Source: CBDCUW01 sp963734865 (GTDB lineage Bacteria > Planctomycetota > Planctomycetia > Pirellulales > Pirellulaceae). From it: 64,000 nt of DNA. Shown here piece by piece: positions 8,383 to 17,465 of this stretch (positions are counted from its first letter, which is position 1; every line of letters begins with the position of its first letter). The stretch spans positions 1-64,000 of the forward strand of contig CAVTIV010000012.1 in the NCBI GenBank assembly GCA_963734865.1, in the 5' to 3' direction. The position numbers and the translations under genes were made by a program. A model generated the notes under the pieces. That model searched no databases and was not told the origin of the DNA. It was given only the letters and a program-made list of their open reading frames with translations.

Positions 8383-9236
8383 CAGACCGACTTCAAATTG
8401 TTCCAGCGTCGTGCCGAGAAATGCATGCCGAGCGCACAGATCTTGTCGGTGACGATCTGGTGCATCGGCTGCATGGGCTCGCCGACAACCTGGCTCGTGC
8501 TTCCCGACAGTTCTTTCGCAAGTGTTGCCACGTCGAAATCCGACACATAGCGGTCGTAGCAGTTGAAGGCCTCTCCGGCGATCCCATCGGCGGTCAACAG
8601 TATGCCCACCGCCTTGGCGACGTCGGCGGCATGGACTTCCTTTCCGCCCCTTGAGCACTCAACCGTTTCACCACGCACGACCGCCGACACGAGGTCGTAC
8701 CATTTGCTGCTCTCGACAGGACGGGCCACGCCGTAAACGCCCGTGGGACGCAGGGCGCAGATCGGGTAACCCTGCCCGAGGCCATAGCTGTGAACGAACT
8801 TTTCGACCGCCGCCTTGTACGCTCCGTAGTGGCTCTTCGCCCACAGCGGATGGGCTTCATCGAGCGGGCGGTCGTCGAGAATCTTCTCGTGCACCGCGCA
8901 GGTGGAAATGAAGACGATGCGGCCGACATTGGTTTTGCGGGCGGCCTCGATCAACTCCAGGGTTCCAAGCACGTTCTTTCTAGCAAACTCGATCAGGTCG
9001 CCCTCGGCTCCACGGAACCCCATTCCGGGTCGGTAAAGCGCCGCATGGACCACCGCGTCGCACCCATCGACTAATGCGGCCGTGCTGTCGCGATTCCCCA
9101 GGTCACCCTCGACCCACTGAAGATCGCTGATCTGGCCGAAGCCCTCGCGATTGCTACGCGCCCGATACCAACAGCGAAGCGAGTGACCCTCGTCGGCAAG
9201 GTGGTTGGCAATATACCGGCCGATATGCTCCCCGTT
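8382..9236 (-). pseudogene. NAD-dependent epimerase/dehydratase (extended SDR), 5'-truncated
   Basis: From about residue N/GEHIGRYIANHLADEGH onward this reads as an extended SDR sugar-nucleotide epimerase. It shows DLQWVEGDLGNRDS, GCDAVVHAA, FISTCAVHE, the catalytic YGAYKAAVEK (YxxxK) and LRPTGVYG. The first beta-strand and the glycine-rich TGGxGxxG cofactor fingerprint are missing. Upstream of 9236 the frame stays open to 9563, but it is not SDR-like and has no convincing start. The gene therefore seems to have lost its 5' end or been altered there. Its stop overlaps the next small gene. Catalysis without the cofactor motif is doubtful. Confidence 0.7.
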
Positions 9237-9530
9237 GAATTGAGGGGCGCCCTTTTTCTCTTCTGGGTGAACTTTACAGCTTGTAATAGTTGGGTAAGCG
9301 CAGCTGCACGAAATAATCGCTTTAACTCGACGTTCTTGCTCTTCGCCCTGGTTCAACTGCGAGCGAAAGCGGTTATTCTGCCTGCTCCGTTGACAGCAGT
9401 GATGATCGATTTGCGAACACCATCGATTTTGCATCTTGACGCGACGTGTCACGGATCTCAACACACCACAGTTTTTTCGACTCAATAGGACTCGAGAACA
9501 ATCGATACAGAACGGATCTGCAGCGCGAGT

Positions 9531-10513
9531 TTGGTCGAATCCACTCGCAATGTTCTCCCGCACGGCGTTGATGTTTCACCATCGTCGGGTGAGATCCTCG
9601 ATACATCATCCCAGCCGACCGTCGGTGCCATCCGTTGGGATTACACCATTTTTTTTGTGACGCTGCATCTGGTAACGTTGCTCGCTCTGCTGCCCTGGTT
9701 TTTTTCCTGGTCAGGCGTGATTGCCTTTCTGGTTGGCGTTGTTCTGTTTGGTCAATTGGCGATCCCGATTGGCTATCACCGATTGTTGTCTCACCGCAGT
9801 TTCAAGACTCCGAAGTGGTTCGAGCGAACATTGGTCACTCTTGCGATGTGCACGGCGCAAGAGACTCCTGCCCACTGGGTCGCCTGGCATCGCATGCACC
9901 ATTCGCACTCCGACCATCACGACGATCCGCATTCGCCGCGACGCGGTTTCTTGTGGCGCACGTTCGTTGGCTGGTGCATGAAAGTCGCACGCGGCTGGCC
10001 ACTTTTTCGATGTATGAAAAGTATGCACGCGACATCGTGGCTGATCCGTACTATCGATGGATCGAGCGATTGCCGAGCCCGGCGGGTCTGTTTTTCCTGG
10101 CGCATGCGGCCATCTTTGCGGCTATTTCGACGGCCGCCTGTGTCGCCCTGATTGGCAACACCCAAGAGGCCTACCAGATGTCGGCCAGCCTGTTTGTATG
10201 GGGCGTCGTTGTGCGAACCGTTTGGGTTTGGCACATCACCTGGTCGGTCAATTCGCTCAGCCACATCTTCGGTTATCGAAACTACGAAACCTGCGATGAC
10301 AGCCGAAACAATTGGTTGGTCACCTTGCTGACCGCCGGCGAAGGTTGGCACAACAACCATCACGCCGATCCGGCCAGCGCCTCGGTCCAGCATCGGTGGT
10401 GGGAAATCGATATCAACTACTACGTGATTCGCTCGTTTGGCGTGATGGGTTTGGCAACCGACATCATCCGGCCACGGATACAACGCAAGCTGGGCTCGGG
10501 CACCCTTTGCTGA
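9531..10513 (+). pseudogene. Acyl-CoA/fatty acid desaturase, frameshifted
   Basis: The membrane di-iron desaturase is spread over two frames. The first (from 9531) has two hydrophobic segments and the first two histidine boxes, HRLLSH and HRMHHSHSD. The second carries MYEKYARDIVADPYYR, two more membrane stretches and the third box GEGWHNNHHA, ending at 10513. The switch lies at the T-run 10003-10007. One extra T would join GWPLFS to MYEKYAR in a single frame of about 327 residues. All catalytic histidines are present, so decay is recent or the missing base is a sequence error. It would introduce a double bond (delta-9 type) into acyl chains. Confidence 0.8.
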
Positions 10514-11333
10514 GCCATCGCTTCTCTCAATGAATTGCTTGAGCTTCACCTCGAAGCCGACGGATTGAAGAATCTGCCGGAACTGAATCTGTTTTGGATC
10601 TCCACGATCGATTGCGTACGCGAACAGCGAGTGGCATTCACACCGAGCGTCCTCGGCGGCTTCGGTCGATAGTTTTAGCGGTCTGTTTTCGATACCGGCG
10701 ATAGCGGATCAGACAGCCAGGCAGGGCAAGAAATGCATCTTGCTTTGGCTTTGCGGCGTCCCGAGCCAGTTCGAGACTTGGGACCCAAAACCGGGGTCCC
10801 CGACGGGCGATCCCTTTTCTGCCATACCAGAGTGCAGAGCCCCTTTTTTAACCGATGTTCAGACCTTGCTGGCGAATTTGCGTTACCAGATCCACCGCGA
10901 TGCGTCGTCGAGAAGGGCTGTTGATGGGTCGTCTACATCACGGATTCGCCTGACGCAAGTGGATCTCCTGCCTCCGCCAGGGCGCACGCAGCCAACGGTG
11001 CGAAATCGGGCCTAAGGCTGGCGAAGATTGATGGCCTCAAGTCCACGAGGCTGGACCAACCGAATGGAGTTTGTAGATGCCCTAAATGCCGTCGGTGGCG
11101 GAGACCGACGCGAGTTGTAGACACGCTGCCATAGTGCTCCGGCGGCCGACACCGAGTGATTCGAATTCGAGCTCCGGTCGATGAAACCGGAGCCGTTTGG
11201 CCGAATGCGATTCGGCGCGTCGGTGAAAAAGACCGAAGCGAGATACGCCCCGACCGAACTCCGCTTGGTTGATGCAACCGCGTCAATGAAGAAATCTCGT
11301 TTTCTGCATTCGGTGTGATCGCGCTAATTTCAT
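10514..11333. other. Non-coding stretch with dispersed repeat
   Basis: No frame here reads like a protein. The longest (minus strand, 10933-11286) is explained by a dispersed repeat at 11091-11154 that recurs at 12040-12103. Confidence 0.5.
11091..11154. repeat. Dispersed repeat, copy A
   Basis: This segment starts GTCGGTGGCGGAGACCGACG and continues for about 64 bases. It recurs in the same orientation at 12040-12103 with about three differences. The two copies bracket the DUF559 unit. Confidence 0.8.
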
Positions 11334-11340
11334 TCTGGCT

Positions 11341-11399
11341 CCCTTCTCCCCCTCAGGCGAGAGCGAGTGGTGCTCGCTCTCGCCTGAGGGGGAGAAGGG
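11341..11399. repeat. Left palindrome of the DUF559 unit
   Basis: Perfect 27-base arms (11341-11367 and 11373-11399) around the loop TGGTG. The outer part of each arm (CCCTTCTCCCCCT) is shared with the right palindrome; the inner part differs. Confidence 0.9.
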
Positions 11400-11423
11400 C
11401 TGGGGATGAGGGGGTCGCGTTCG

Positions 11424-11792
11424 TTACATTCGCTCATCAATTGCCTGTTCGATCTGCCGCCGCACGCCAGCCGCATGCCGCAAGACCTCGTAACTCGGAA
11501 TCCGCAGCACCTTAAATCCTCGTTCTCCCAAATAACGGTCGCGGTGCTGATCATGCCGAAGACCTTCGGCGGTTTGATGGTGTTCACCATCGACTTCAAT
11601 GATCAGGTTCAGCGCTACGCAACAAAAATCGACGGTGTATGGTGGAATCGGGTATTCACGACGAAACTTCTGGCCTCGGCATCGACGATTTCGCAACATC
11701 TGCCAGACGTCTTGCGAAAACTCATTTGCCGTGGCTCGCTGGTGACGAGCAAATTGGATTGCGTCATGGTCACGTTGCAATCTCTTGCTCAT
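11424..11792 (-). CDS. DUF559 endonuclease-domain protein
   Basis: A 122-residue protein matching the DUF559 family of Vsr-like nucleases in full. QKFRREYPIPPYTVDFCC supplies the catalytic Asp, LIIEVDGEHH the ExD/G/H motif, and RDRYLGERGFKVLRIPSYEV the C-terminal strand. Length is typical. It is soluble and presumably cleaves DNA, but no substrate is known for stand-alone members. It lies inside a pair of inverted palindromic ends. The start at ATG 11792 is supported by the family's N-terminal basic segment. Confidence 0.9.
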   Translation of the reverse strand: MSKRLQRDHDAIQFARHQRATANEFSQDVWQMLRNRRCRGQKFRREYPIPPYTVDFCCVALNLIIEVDGEHHQTAEGLRHDQHRDRYLGERGFKVLRIPSYEVLRHAAGVRRQIEQAIDERM

Positions 11793-11844
11793 GTTGCCCC
11801 TCCGATTCTCAGGTGCCGCCTGTTTGCTGCCCCCTCATCCCCAG

Positions 11845-11903
11845 CCCTTCTCCCCCTGCAATGAAAGCGAGCACCACTCGCTTTCATTACAGGGGGAGAA
11901 GGG
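11845..11903. repeat. Right palindrome of the DUF559 unit
   Basis: Arms 11845-11871 and 11877-11903 (27 bases, one mismatch) around the loop CACCA, the complement of the left loop TGGTG. The inner arm sequence differs from the left palindrome, yet pairing is kept. Confidence 0.9.
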
Positions 11904-12039
11904 AGCCAGATTAGAGTAGGCTGGCCACAGAGTGTAGTATGCAGATCCGTACTGCATCGAACACCTAACGCAGTTCGAGTTTCGCATTCGTGCACGAGGT
12001 GGGACCAACCGAAAGCAGTTGTGCGAGCGGCCAATTGCT

Positions 12040-12103
12040 GTCGGTGGCGGAGACCGACGCGAGTTTTAGACACGCTGCCATAGTGCTCCGGTGGCCGACG
12101 CCG
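12040..12103. repeat. Dispersed repeat, copy B
   Basis: Second copy of the segment at 11091-11154, same orientation. The flanking ...GGACCAACCGAA... is also shared in part, so the repeat family may be longer than the well-conserved core. Confidence 0.8.
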
Positions 12104-12208
12104 GAGCGTGCGGACTGTGGTGTTCATCGTAAACGCTCAGGGCACACAATGGCCTGCGTTCTGGTGCATCGGCCGCGTGACGATGACTTTGCAGTTGCCA
12201 AGTTTCGA

Positions 12209-12421
12209 TTAGCTGAACACGGACTTGATCGCCGCGACTTCGGAATGCGGAAATAGGTGCCGGTATCGCCGTCTCATTTCGTCGGTTTGATGACCGACCC
12301 AGGAATCGATCATTCGTTGGTCGACGCCCCGCATCGCGCAATTGCTCACAAAGGAATGACGGAAGCAGTGCCATCCTGCGGCGTTATCCTCTTGCTCCCG
12401 CACGCACTGTTCACTCCAGGT
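12209..12421 (-). pseudogene. C-terminal fragment of a tyrosine recombinase/integrase
   Basis: About 70 residues match the end of the catalytic domain of phage-type integrases. GWHCFRHSFVSN holds the HxxR box, MIDSWVGHQTDEM the second conserved His, and MRRRYRHLFP the nucleophilic Tyr region. Everything upstream, including the first catalytic Arg, is absent. The fragment ends where a group II intron tail (12425 onward, opposite strand) begins. It is a remnant with no activity expected. Confidence 0.75.
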
Positions 12422-12424
12422 TCA

Positions 12425-12527
12425 GGCACGCAGCGAAGCCGTGATTTGAGGAACCGTATGCTCTAATGCGGGCACGTACGGGTCTGTGGGAGCCCTGGGT
12501 GAGTAATCACCCAGGGCCACCCGGTCC
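12425..12527 (+). mobile_element. Group II intron 3' tail (domains V-VI), 5'-truncated copy
   Basis: A 34-base domain V-like hairpin lies at 12451-12484 (GAACCGTATG ... CGTACGGGTC). A domain VI-like hairpin with arms GCCCTGGGT/ACCCAGGGC follows at 12492-12517, and then a CCGGTCCGAC-type 3' end. Upstream, a short frame ending ...RDLRNRML stops just inside domain V, as the reverse transcriptase frame does in the copy near 26.7 kb. The rest of the intron is missing. The usual AGC triad of domain V reads AAC here, so splicing is unlikely. A near-identical inverted copy lies at 16212-16316. Confidence 0.6.
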
Positions 12528-12530
12528 GAC

Positions 12531-13399
12531 TGCACGAAGAGAAGGAACAACCGGCCGGCGTTGCCTGGGTCACGAAACGAGTTTGACCGTTGGTGCTGAT
12601 AAACCGCAGTGGTTGTTGAATCGCGAAGCGATGGAAGGTGGTAGCCCGGGGTGAGGTTGGCGAGCCTCAAGCGAGCCGGCCGCGACCCCGGGTTCGATTC
12701 ACCAATCATGGATTCCCGCCGGCGATCGGGCGGCAAAGCCGCCCGATCGCCGGCGGGGGATTTGTTTTTGCGCTGTTTACCTGGGGCTACACCAACCTCG
12801 CTCGAGGCTCGGTGTTGGCCGCCCCAGGCTAACGATGCCGTCGCTGCTTTTGCTCTGGCTGCGTAGGTTGGACCATCCTCGCGGAGGAAGCGGATCCGCC
12901 AAGTCGCCTCGGTCCCCGGCACCGACGCAAGTTCGCCGATTCGCTGCATGCTTCTCTCGAGAATAGACCGGAAATCGGGGAAACTGCTTTGAAAAGATTG
13001 GCCAAACTCGCTTCGGACGATGCAGCCGACGCGAGTTGGCGGGCGAATGGCCCACGCTGATTACGGCCACATTCGCACCCATGAATTCTTCCGGTCTCGC
13101 CAATTGATATGATCTCGCTCAGCGCGACCTGGGGGCGACCTCATAAAGTTGTTGAGCGATTCAGCTTGCCCCAGAAAAGGGAAAAAATGAGTGCGAAATG
13201 TGCAACGAATTGCAGTACGAAAACTCGTTGAGTCCGCCAGCGTACTTCGCTTTGTCCAGTCGGTGAGTTCGCTCAACGGGTTCGCATGGCCGTCACCGAG
13301 CTTGTGATGGAGACCACGACGAAAAGTCTTAGTTTACCAAATCTATCAGGCTTGAATTGCTAACGGTGACTCCGCTCTGCGGCCACGCCGTGTTGTGTG
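12531..13399. other. Non-coding stretch, repeat-rich
   Basis: Apart from the hairpin at 12715-12757 I see no gene. The segment near 12866-12960 is a diverged relative of dispersed repeats elsewhere in the window. Confidence 0.4.
12715..12757 (+). terminator. Perfect 20-bp hairpin with T-rich tail
   Basis: Arms 12715-12734 and 12738-12757 pair perfectly over 20 bases around AAA, followed by GGATTTGTTTTT on the plus strand. The shape is that of an intrinsic terminator, but no plus-strand gene ends here. It may be left over from a lost gene or be part of a repeat. Confidence 0.5.
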
Positions 13400-13666
13400 T
13401 CACATGCCAATAGTAGCCATGATCCCGTTGCGCATGTAGGTACCAATCCAGATCCAAATCATTAAGCAACAGAGGGACAAGAACAAAGTGAACTTGTTGG
13501 GTCGAAACAAGGCAACGGACATCGCGATGACAAGCGACAACGTGATTAGAGAACCAACCAAAAGATGAGCGAGTGGGTTGTTGCTTCCAAGGCCAGGAAC
13601 GAAAAACTTTATCAACCATATCGGTCCCGGAAAAATGCTCGGTGGATCAGTACCGCTGATCCGCAA
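13400..13666 (-). CDS. Small membrane protein, 88 aa
   Basis: Three hydrophobic segments (IWLIKFFVPGL, HLLVGSLITLSLVIAMSVAL and LFLSLCCLMIWIWIGTYM) suggest a small integral membrane protein. The open frame begins at TTG 13666 without a clear ribosome binding site, so the start is unsure. No family was recognised. It stands alone in an otherwise gene-poor stretch. Confidence 0.5.
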   Translation of the reverse strand: MRISGTDPPSIFPGPIWLIKFFVPGLGSNNPLAHLLVGSLITLSLVIAMSVALFRPNKFTLFLSLCCLMIWIWIGTYMRNGIMATIGM

Positions 13667-14421
13667 ATTGCCACAAGAACATCACAGTTGCGATGACAAA
13701 TGAAAGTTTGAGCAGATGGGCAATGGGGTATTGAGGTTTCACGGCCCACGGTCTGGCATACGACGGTTTGCATGACCGACACCGCCTTCGACGAATCAGG
13801 CGGCGGCGGTCCAAGATGATCCATTGGCAAAACGCGACCCACCGCTCTCTTGCACCCGTTGGGTACGCCCCGTCATGGGCGTGATTGTTGTCGGGTGAAA
13901 GTGCCCTGTACGAGGAGCGGAGTCACAAGGATGTCAGCATACCAAATGATTGTTCCCGCTGCGGATTTGGCGATTCACTGCACACTTCCGCAAAATCCGA
14001 TCCGATTATTCTTGAAGTGTGCGCTAAAGCGATCGAGCAGACTCGCCTCGGTCGATGCCACCGACGCGCCCTGCACAACCGAATGCGAACTCCGTTAAAG
14101 GACAGTATCGCACCATTGACGTATCCGATGACGCTCCAGTCAATTTCGTCAAAGATGTAAAGCGACTGAGCGATTTGGTGGATTGGTCCGTACGCACCGG
14201 CGAGCCGCGTAGCCTTCCCAGATCAAGGTTTTTGGACAGTGACCGCGCCATTGCAACGCACGGGCCGTGCACGACTCCAGCCGCCCGACCCTCCGAACGT
14301 GCCATCTGTGTTGGCGTCGCGTCAAGAATCACTCTGGCATTCGTGATACGATCGCCGCAGAGGTCTGAACACGAGACAACCGAGAAAACTGAGTGCCAAT
14401 GCGCGCGTTAAGGAACGATCC
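13667..14421. other. Gene-poor stretch, nothing recognised
   Basis: Several short open frames on both strands, none protein-like. The promoter of the beta-helix gene should lie at the right end. Confidence 0.4.
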
Positions 14422-16100
14422 ATGAGATTTGGTACTGTCCGAGGATGGATTTTTGTATTGCTATTGTTGCTCTGCAATCAGGTCGCCCTGTTCAAGGGTG
14501 CGCGAGCGGAAATTCAAGCTCGCAATCAAAATGCGTTCACAGTACCGACGTTTCATTGTCTGGGGCTCTACTGGTCACCTGAGGAAGGTGCGGTGGGGCG
14601 TGAGGTATCGGTTCGGTATCGACACAAGGGCACCGACATGTGGAACGATGGACTGCCGATGCGTTACAATCCCATTGCCGAAACGGACGAAGATCTGGCC
14701 GACTACCGCGGCAGCATCGTTCACCTTGCGCCTGCCACAACGTACGAAGTCGAACTGCAACTCGCCGGCACTGCAACCAGCACCCGTCTGACGGCAACGA
14801 CTTGGAGTGAGGAGTTTCCCGTTGGCGATACGGTCCGTGTGTCGGATCGCGACACGCCGTTGGTGATCACCGATTCGGGTAAGCCGCATGCCTGGCGAGT
14901 CTATGACGGTCGGGGTGCCACGATCGATGTGCGTCACAAACACGATGCGTGTATCACCGTCGACGCTTCGTACGTGATTCTGCGAGGCTTCACGCTCAAG
15001 GGGGCCGGCGCTGGCGAAATCAACCGCAAGTCGCCGATCGGTGCCATCCGCATCGAAGGAGGCCAAGATATCATCATCGAGGACTGCGATATCTCAGACT
15101 GGGGTCGGCTGGATCCCGCGACCGGCTTCGGGGTCAACTATGACTCGGCCATTTACTCACGCTGTCCGACGCTCGAACGCCTAATCGTGCAACGCTGTAA
15201 GCTGCACCATCCGAGTTTCGACGGCAGCACGTGGTACGAGCCGACCTACCCGACGCACACGCGCGGACCGCAGTGCATCTCGCTGTTCAACACCGCCGGC
15301 AACCACGTCATCCGCTACAACGAGTGCTATTCCGACCTGGAGCACATGTACAACGACATCATCGGCGGAGGTAGCAACGGAAGTTTCCACGGCTCACCCG
15401 GGCCGGACTCGGATATCTATGGCAACCTCGTCAGCCACTGCTGGGACGACGGCCTGGAGGTAGAGGGAGGCAACCGCAACGTCCGCGTGTGGGACAACTA
15501 CATCACTCAGTCCATGATGATGATCGGCAATGCGGCGACATCGATCGGGCCGCTTTACGTCTGGCGCAACGTCTGTGCCCGCAGCCAGTGGCAACCCGAT
15601 GCCACGGGTGGGTACTTTCTGAAGATGGGCTTTGCCGGCGGCGAGCAGTGGATGACCGGCCACATGTACATCTTCCACAACACGCTATTCCGTTCAGACG
15701 ACTGCCTCCCCACCGGCGGCCTCGGCGGCAATCGCATCGTCAAGCACACCGTCTCCCGGAACAATATTCTCCAAGTCCGCACGCCGCAGAACCGCAGCGC
15801 CAGCGAGGCCACAGCAGAACGTCGACAACGATTTCGACTACGACCTCTTCAACGGCCGGGTCCCGCAGGGCCAGGAGAAGCACGGCGTCCGGGGCGAGCC
15901 GGTCTACGTCAGCCGGCGCCGGCTTCGATACTGCAACAAAGACCGGCCAGTTCCAACTTGCCCCGACCAGTCCCGGTGCGGGTGCAGGTGAGCCGATCCC
16001 CAACTTCAGCGGCGGCTACACTGGCCCTGCGCCCGACATCGGGGCCCACCAACGAGGCGTTCCGCCGATGCGATTTGGTGTCGAGGCCGACCAGCCGTAA
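14422..16100 (+). pseudogene. Secreted right-handed beta-helix protein, two frameshifts
   Basis: A signal peptide (WIFVLLLLLCNQVALFKGARA) is followed by a parallel beta-helix. Repeating rungs such as VILRGFTLKGAG, DIIIEDCDISDW, HVIRYNECYSD and VRVWDNYITQS resemble the NosD/pectate-lyase fold of carbohydrate-active secreted proteins. The frame is coherent up to about 15780. It then continues in a second frame (NVDNDFDYDLFNGRVPQGQE, about 15818-15912) and finishes in a third (GFDTATKTGQFQLAP ... APDIGAH), with a stop at 16100. Removing one base near 15811 and one near 15913 restores a single protein of about 560 residues. The open frame from 14422 otherwise runs to 16191 as nonsense. Confidence 0.75.
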
Positions 16101-16211
16101 CCTCGCGACACCGTCGATGAGAGTTCCTACTTCCGAAACCGGACCGAAGGCGGTCACGCTGCGGGACAGCGGTGGATTCACCGCTGCGTGAACGAGAGCA
16201 CATTCGTGAAT

Positions 16212-16316
16212 TCGGACTAGGTGGCCGTGGGTGATTACTCACCCACGGCTCCCACAGACCCGTACGTGCGCACATTAGCGCATACGGTTCCTCAAATCAC
16301 GGTTTCGCTGCGTGCC
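16212..16316 (-). mobile_element. Group II intron 3' tail (domains V-VI), inverted second copy
   Basis: This is the reverse complement of the tail at 12425-12527, with only scattered differences. The domain V-like hairpin lies at 16257-16290 and the domain VI-like hairpin just beyond it. A frame ending ...RDLRNRMR enters domain V. The domain V triad again reads AAC. It directly abuts the truncated C terminus of a transposase on the same strand. Confidence 0.6.
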
Positions 16317-16844
16317 GTAGCTGCGATCGGACAGTTCGCACTGGAGCAAGCGGGTAACGTTGCCCCAGCACCATCGCCAAGCAGACCCAGTTGTGTCCAT
16401 AAAGCCAGTCTCCGTCGCCGGGGCCCGGTGTCGGATTATGGTGAATGTTGGCGGCTTCGACATACGGCCCGAATCGTTTGGTCGGCGAATCATCCAAGGC
16501 CAACGTCCAGTGGCCCTCCTCACCGGGATCGAACTTCTCAAGTACATGCATCAACAGCGGCAGCATCAACGAGACGGTGTTTCGACCGATCGACTGAAGC
16601 AACTCATAGAAACGATCCCAATCATCTTTGACACCCGCGCACCTGAACCAACTTGCCGCCGTCCGTCGTCCCCCGGCGAGCATGGCTCCGGCAATGACGA
16701 TGGGCATCCGAAAAGCAATCCGAACGTCGAGCAGTCGGCCCATCTCGGTGGCGAGCATCGCGACGGTTCCTGTCAAAGGCACGCCAGGCTCAGTGGTACG
16801 TCGACGATTTTCATTGCTCCGAGCCAGTCGATTTCGTTTGTCAT
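16317..16844 (-). pseudogene. DDE transposase fragment (IS4/IS701-like superfamily)
   Basis: The N-terminal two-fifths of a DDE transposase. MTNEIDWLGAMKIVDVPLSL comes first and then, in a shifted frame, GTVAMLATEMGRLLDVRIAF, WFRCAGVKDDWDRFYELLQS, the first catalytic-Asp segment HWTLALDDSPTKRFGP and IHHNPTPGPGDGDWLYGHNW. The frame breaks near 16782 and the protein is cut at about 16317, where the group II intron tail begins. The remaining catalytic residues are missing. The family assignment is approximate. Confidence 0.65.
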
Positions 16845-16885
16845 GCTGAGACGATTTTCGGGGTGCATGTCAGGGATTGTAGTTT

Positions 16886-17217
16886 CTAGGCTGCTTGTTG
16901 TGCTGGGGACGTTCGGCGGAGAGTCGCTTGGCCTGGACGGTTGGTTAGCAGGCGGACCAGTCGATCGTCATCGCTCAGTGAAGCCGACCGGATTTGAAGG
17001 ATCGCTTCCGCGCCGCTCGGATTGTTCCAGAACATCTCTGTGCCTTTGATCCGGTAGTTCATCTCTTTGACCGCTGATTCCATCCAGCGCTCGTCGTCGG
17101 CAGGCCTTCCCGCCGGTATTGGTCGTACTTCATTCGCTCGCGATTATTTCGCAGGTAACCGAGCACGCGACGCAGTTGTTCCGCCGCGTCATCTTCGCTG
17201 GCGTCTTCGGCGGGCAG
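16886..17217 (-). pseudogene. C-terminal fragment of a second transposase
   Basis: Two joined pieces read AEQLRRVLGYLRNNRERMKY...REGLPTTSA and then, after a one-base loss near 17085, MESAVKEMNYRIKGTEMFWN and GAEAILQIRSASLSDDDRLV. This is a typical transposase C terminus, with the last catalytic Glu in the MESAVKE segment. It resembles ISKra4-like elements, though I am not certain of the family. No N-terminal part or terminal repeats were found. Confidence 0.6.
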
Positions 17218-17245
17218 CCCGATTCGTTCTTGGTGCTGTTGAAGA

Positions 17246-17465
17246 GCTTTCTCTCATGGAAGCGGTCCCGTTCCAATCGAGCATGGCAGGTGTTGCAGTC
17301 GCGGGATCGAGCACCGGTCTTCCTGGACATCCTGCGGAACCGCGAGAGCGGACGATCCTCAAGGCACAAACGACACCTTTTACGCTCTTCCCTCAATGGC
17401 TCTTCTGACGGCACCCCAACTTGCGAGTGGCTAGCACCGTCGCTGTAGCCTCCTTGGTCACGCAT
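17246..17465 (-). pseudogene. Possible zinc-ribbon protein remnant
   Basis: The segment RKRCRLCLEDRPLSRFRR followed by CNTCHARLERDRFHERK has two CxxC pairs about 23 residues apart. This is the pattern of small zinc-ribbon proteins related to phage and HNH-like proteins. It is joined on its C-terminal side to the transposase fragment. It could be a short gene starting at ATG 17465 or a leftover of a larger one. Confidence 0.3.

Larger units (their letters stand above)
11334..11910. mobile_element. DUF559 nuclease gene bracketed by inverted palindromic ends
   Basis: The ends are inverted copies of each other. On the left, TCTGGCT, a 59-base palindrome, then CTGGGGATGAGGGGG. On the right, CCCCCTCATCCCCAG, a 59-base palindrome, then AGCCAGA. 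Between them lies one DUF559 gene. Inverted ends enclosing a single nuclease gene suggest a small mobile or mobilised unit. No transposase is present, and no target duplication was identified. Confidence 0.5.

Noticed and set aside
10933..12127. Two minus-strand frames sharing PPEHYGSVS-type residues
   Set aside because: The similarity comes from the dispersed DNA repeat at 11091 and 12040, not from related proteins.
12640..12715. tRNA-like segment containing GGGTTCGATTC
   Set aside because: The T-loop-like motif has no pairing T stem, and no acceptor or anticodon stem can be built around it.
13061..13276. 71-codon minus-strand frame
   Set aside because: Residue order is not protein-like, and the region is a diverged dispersed repeat.
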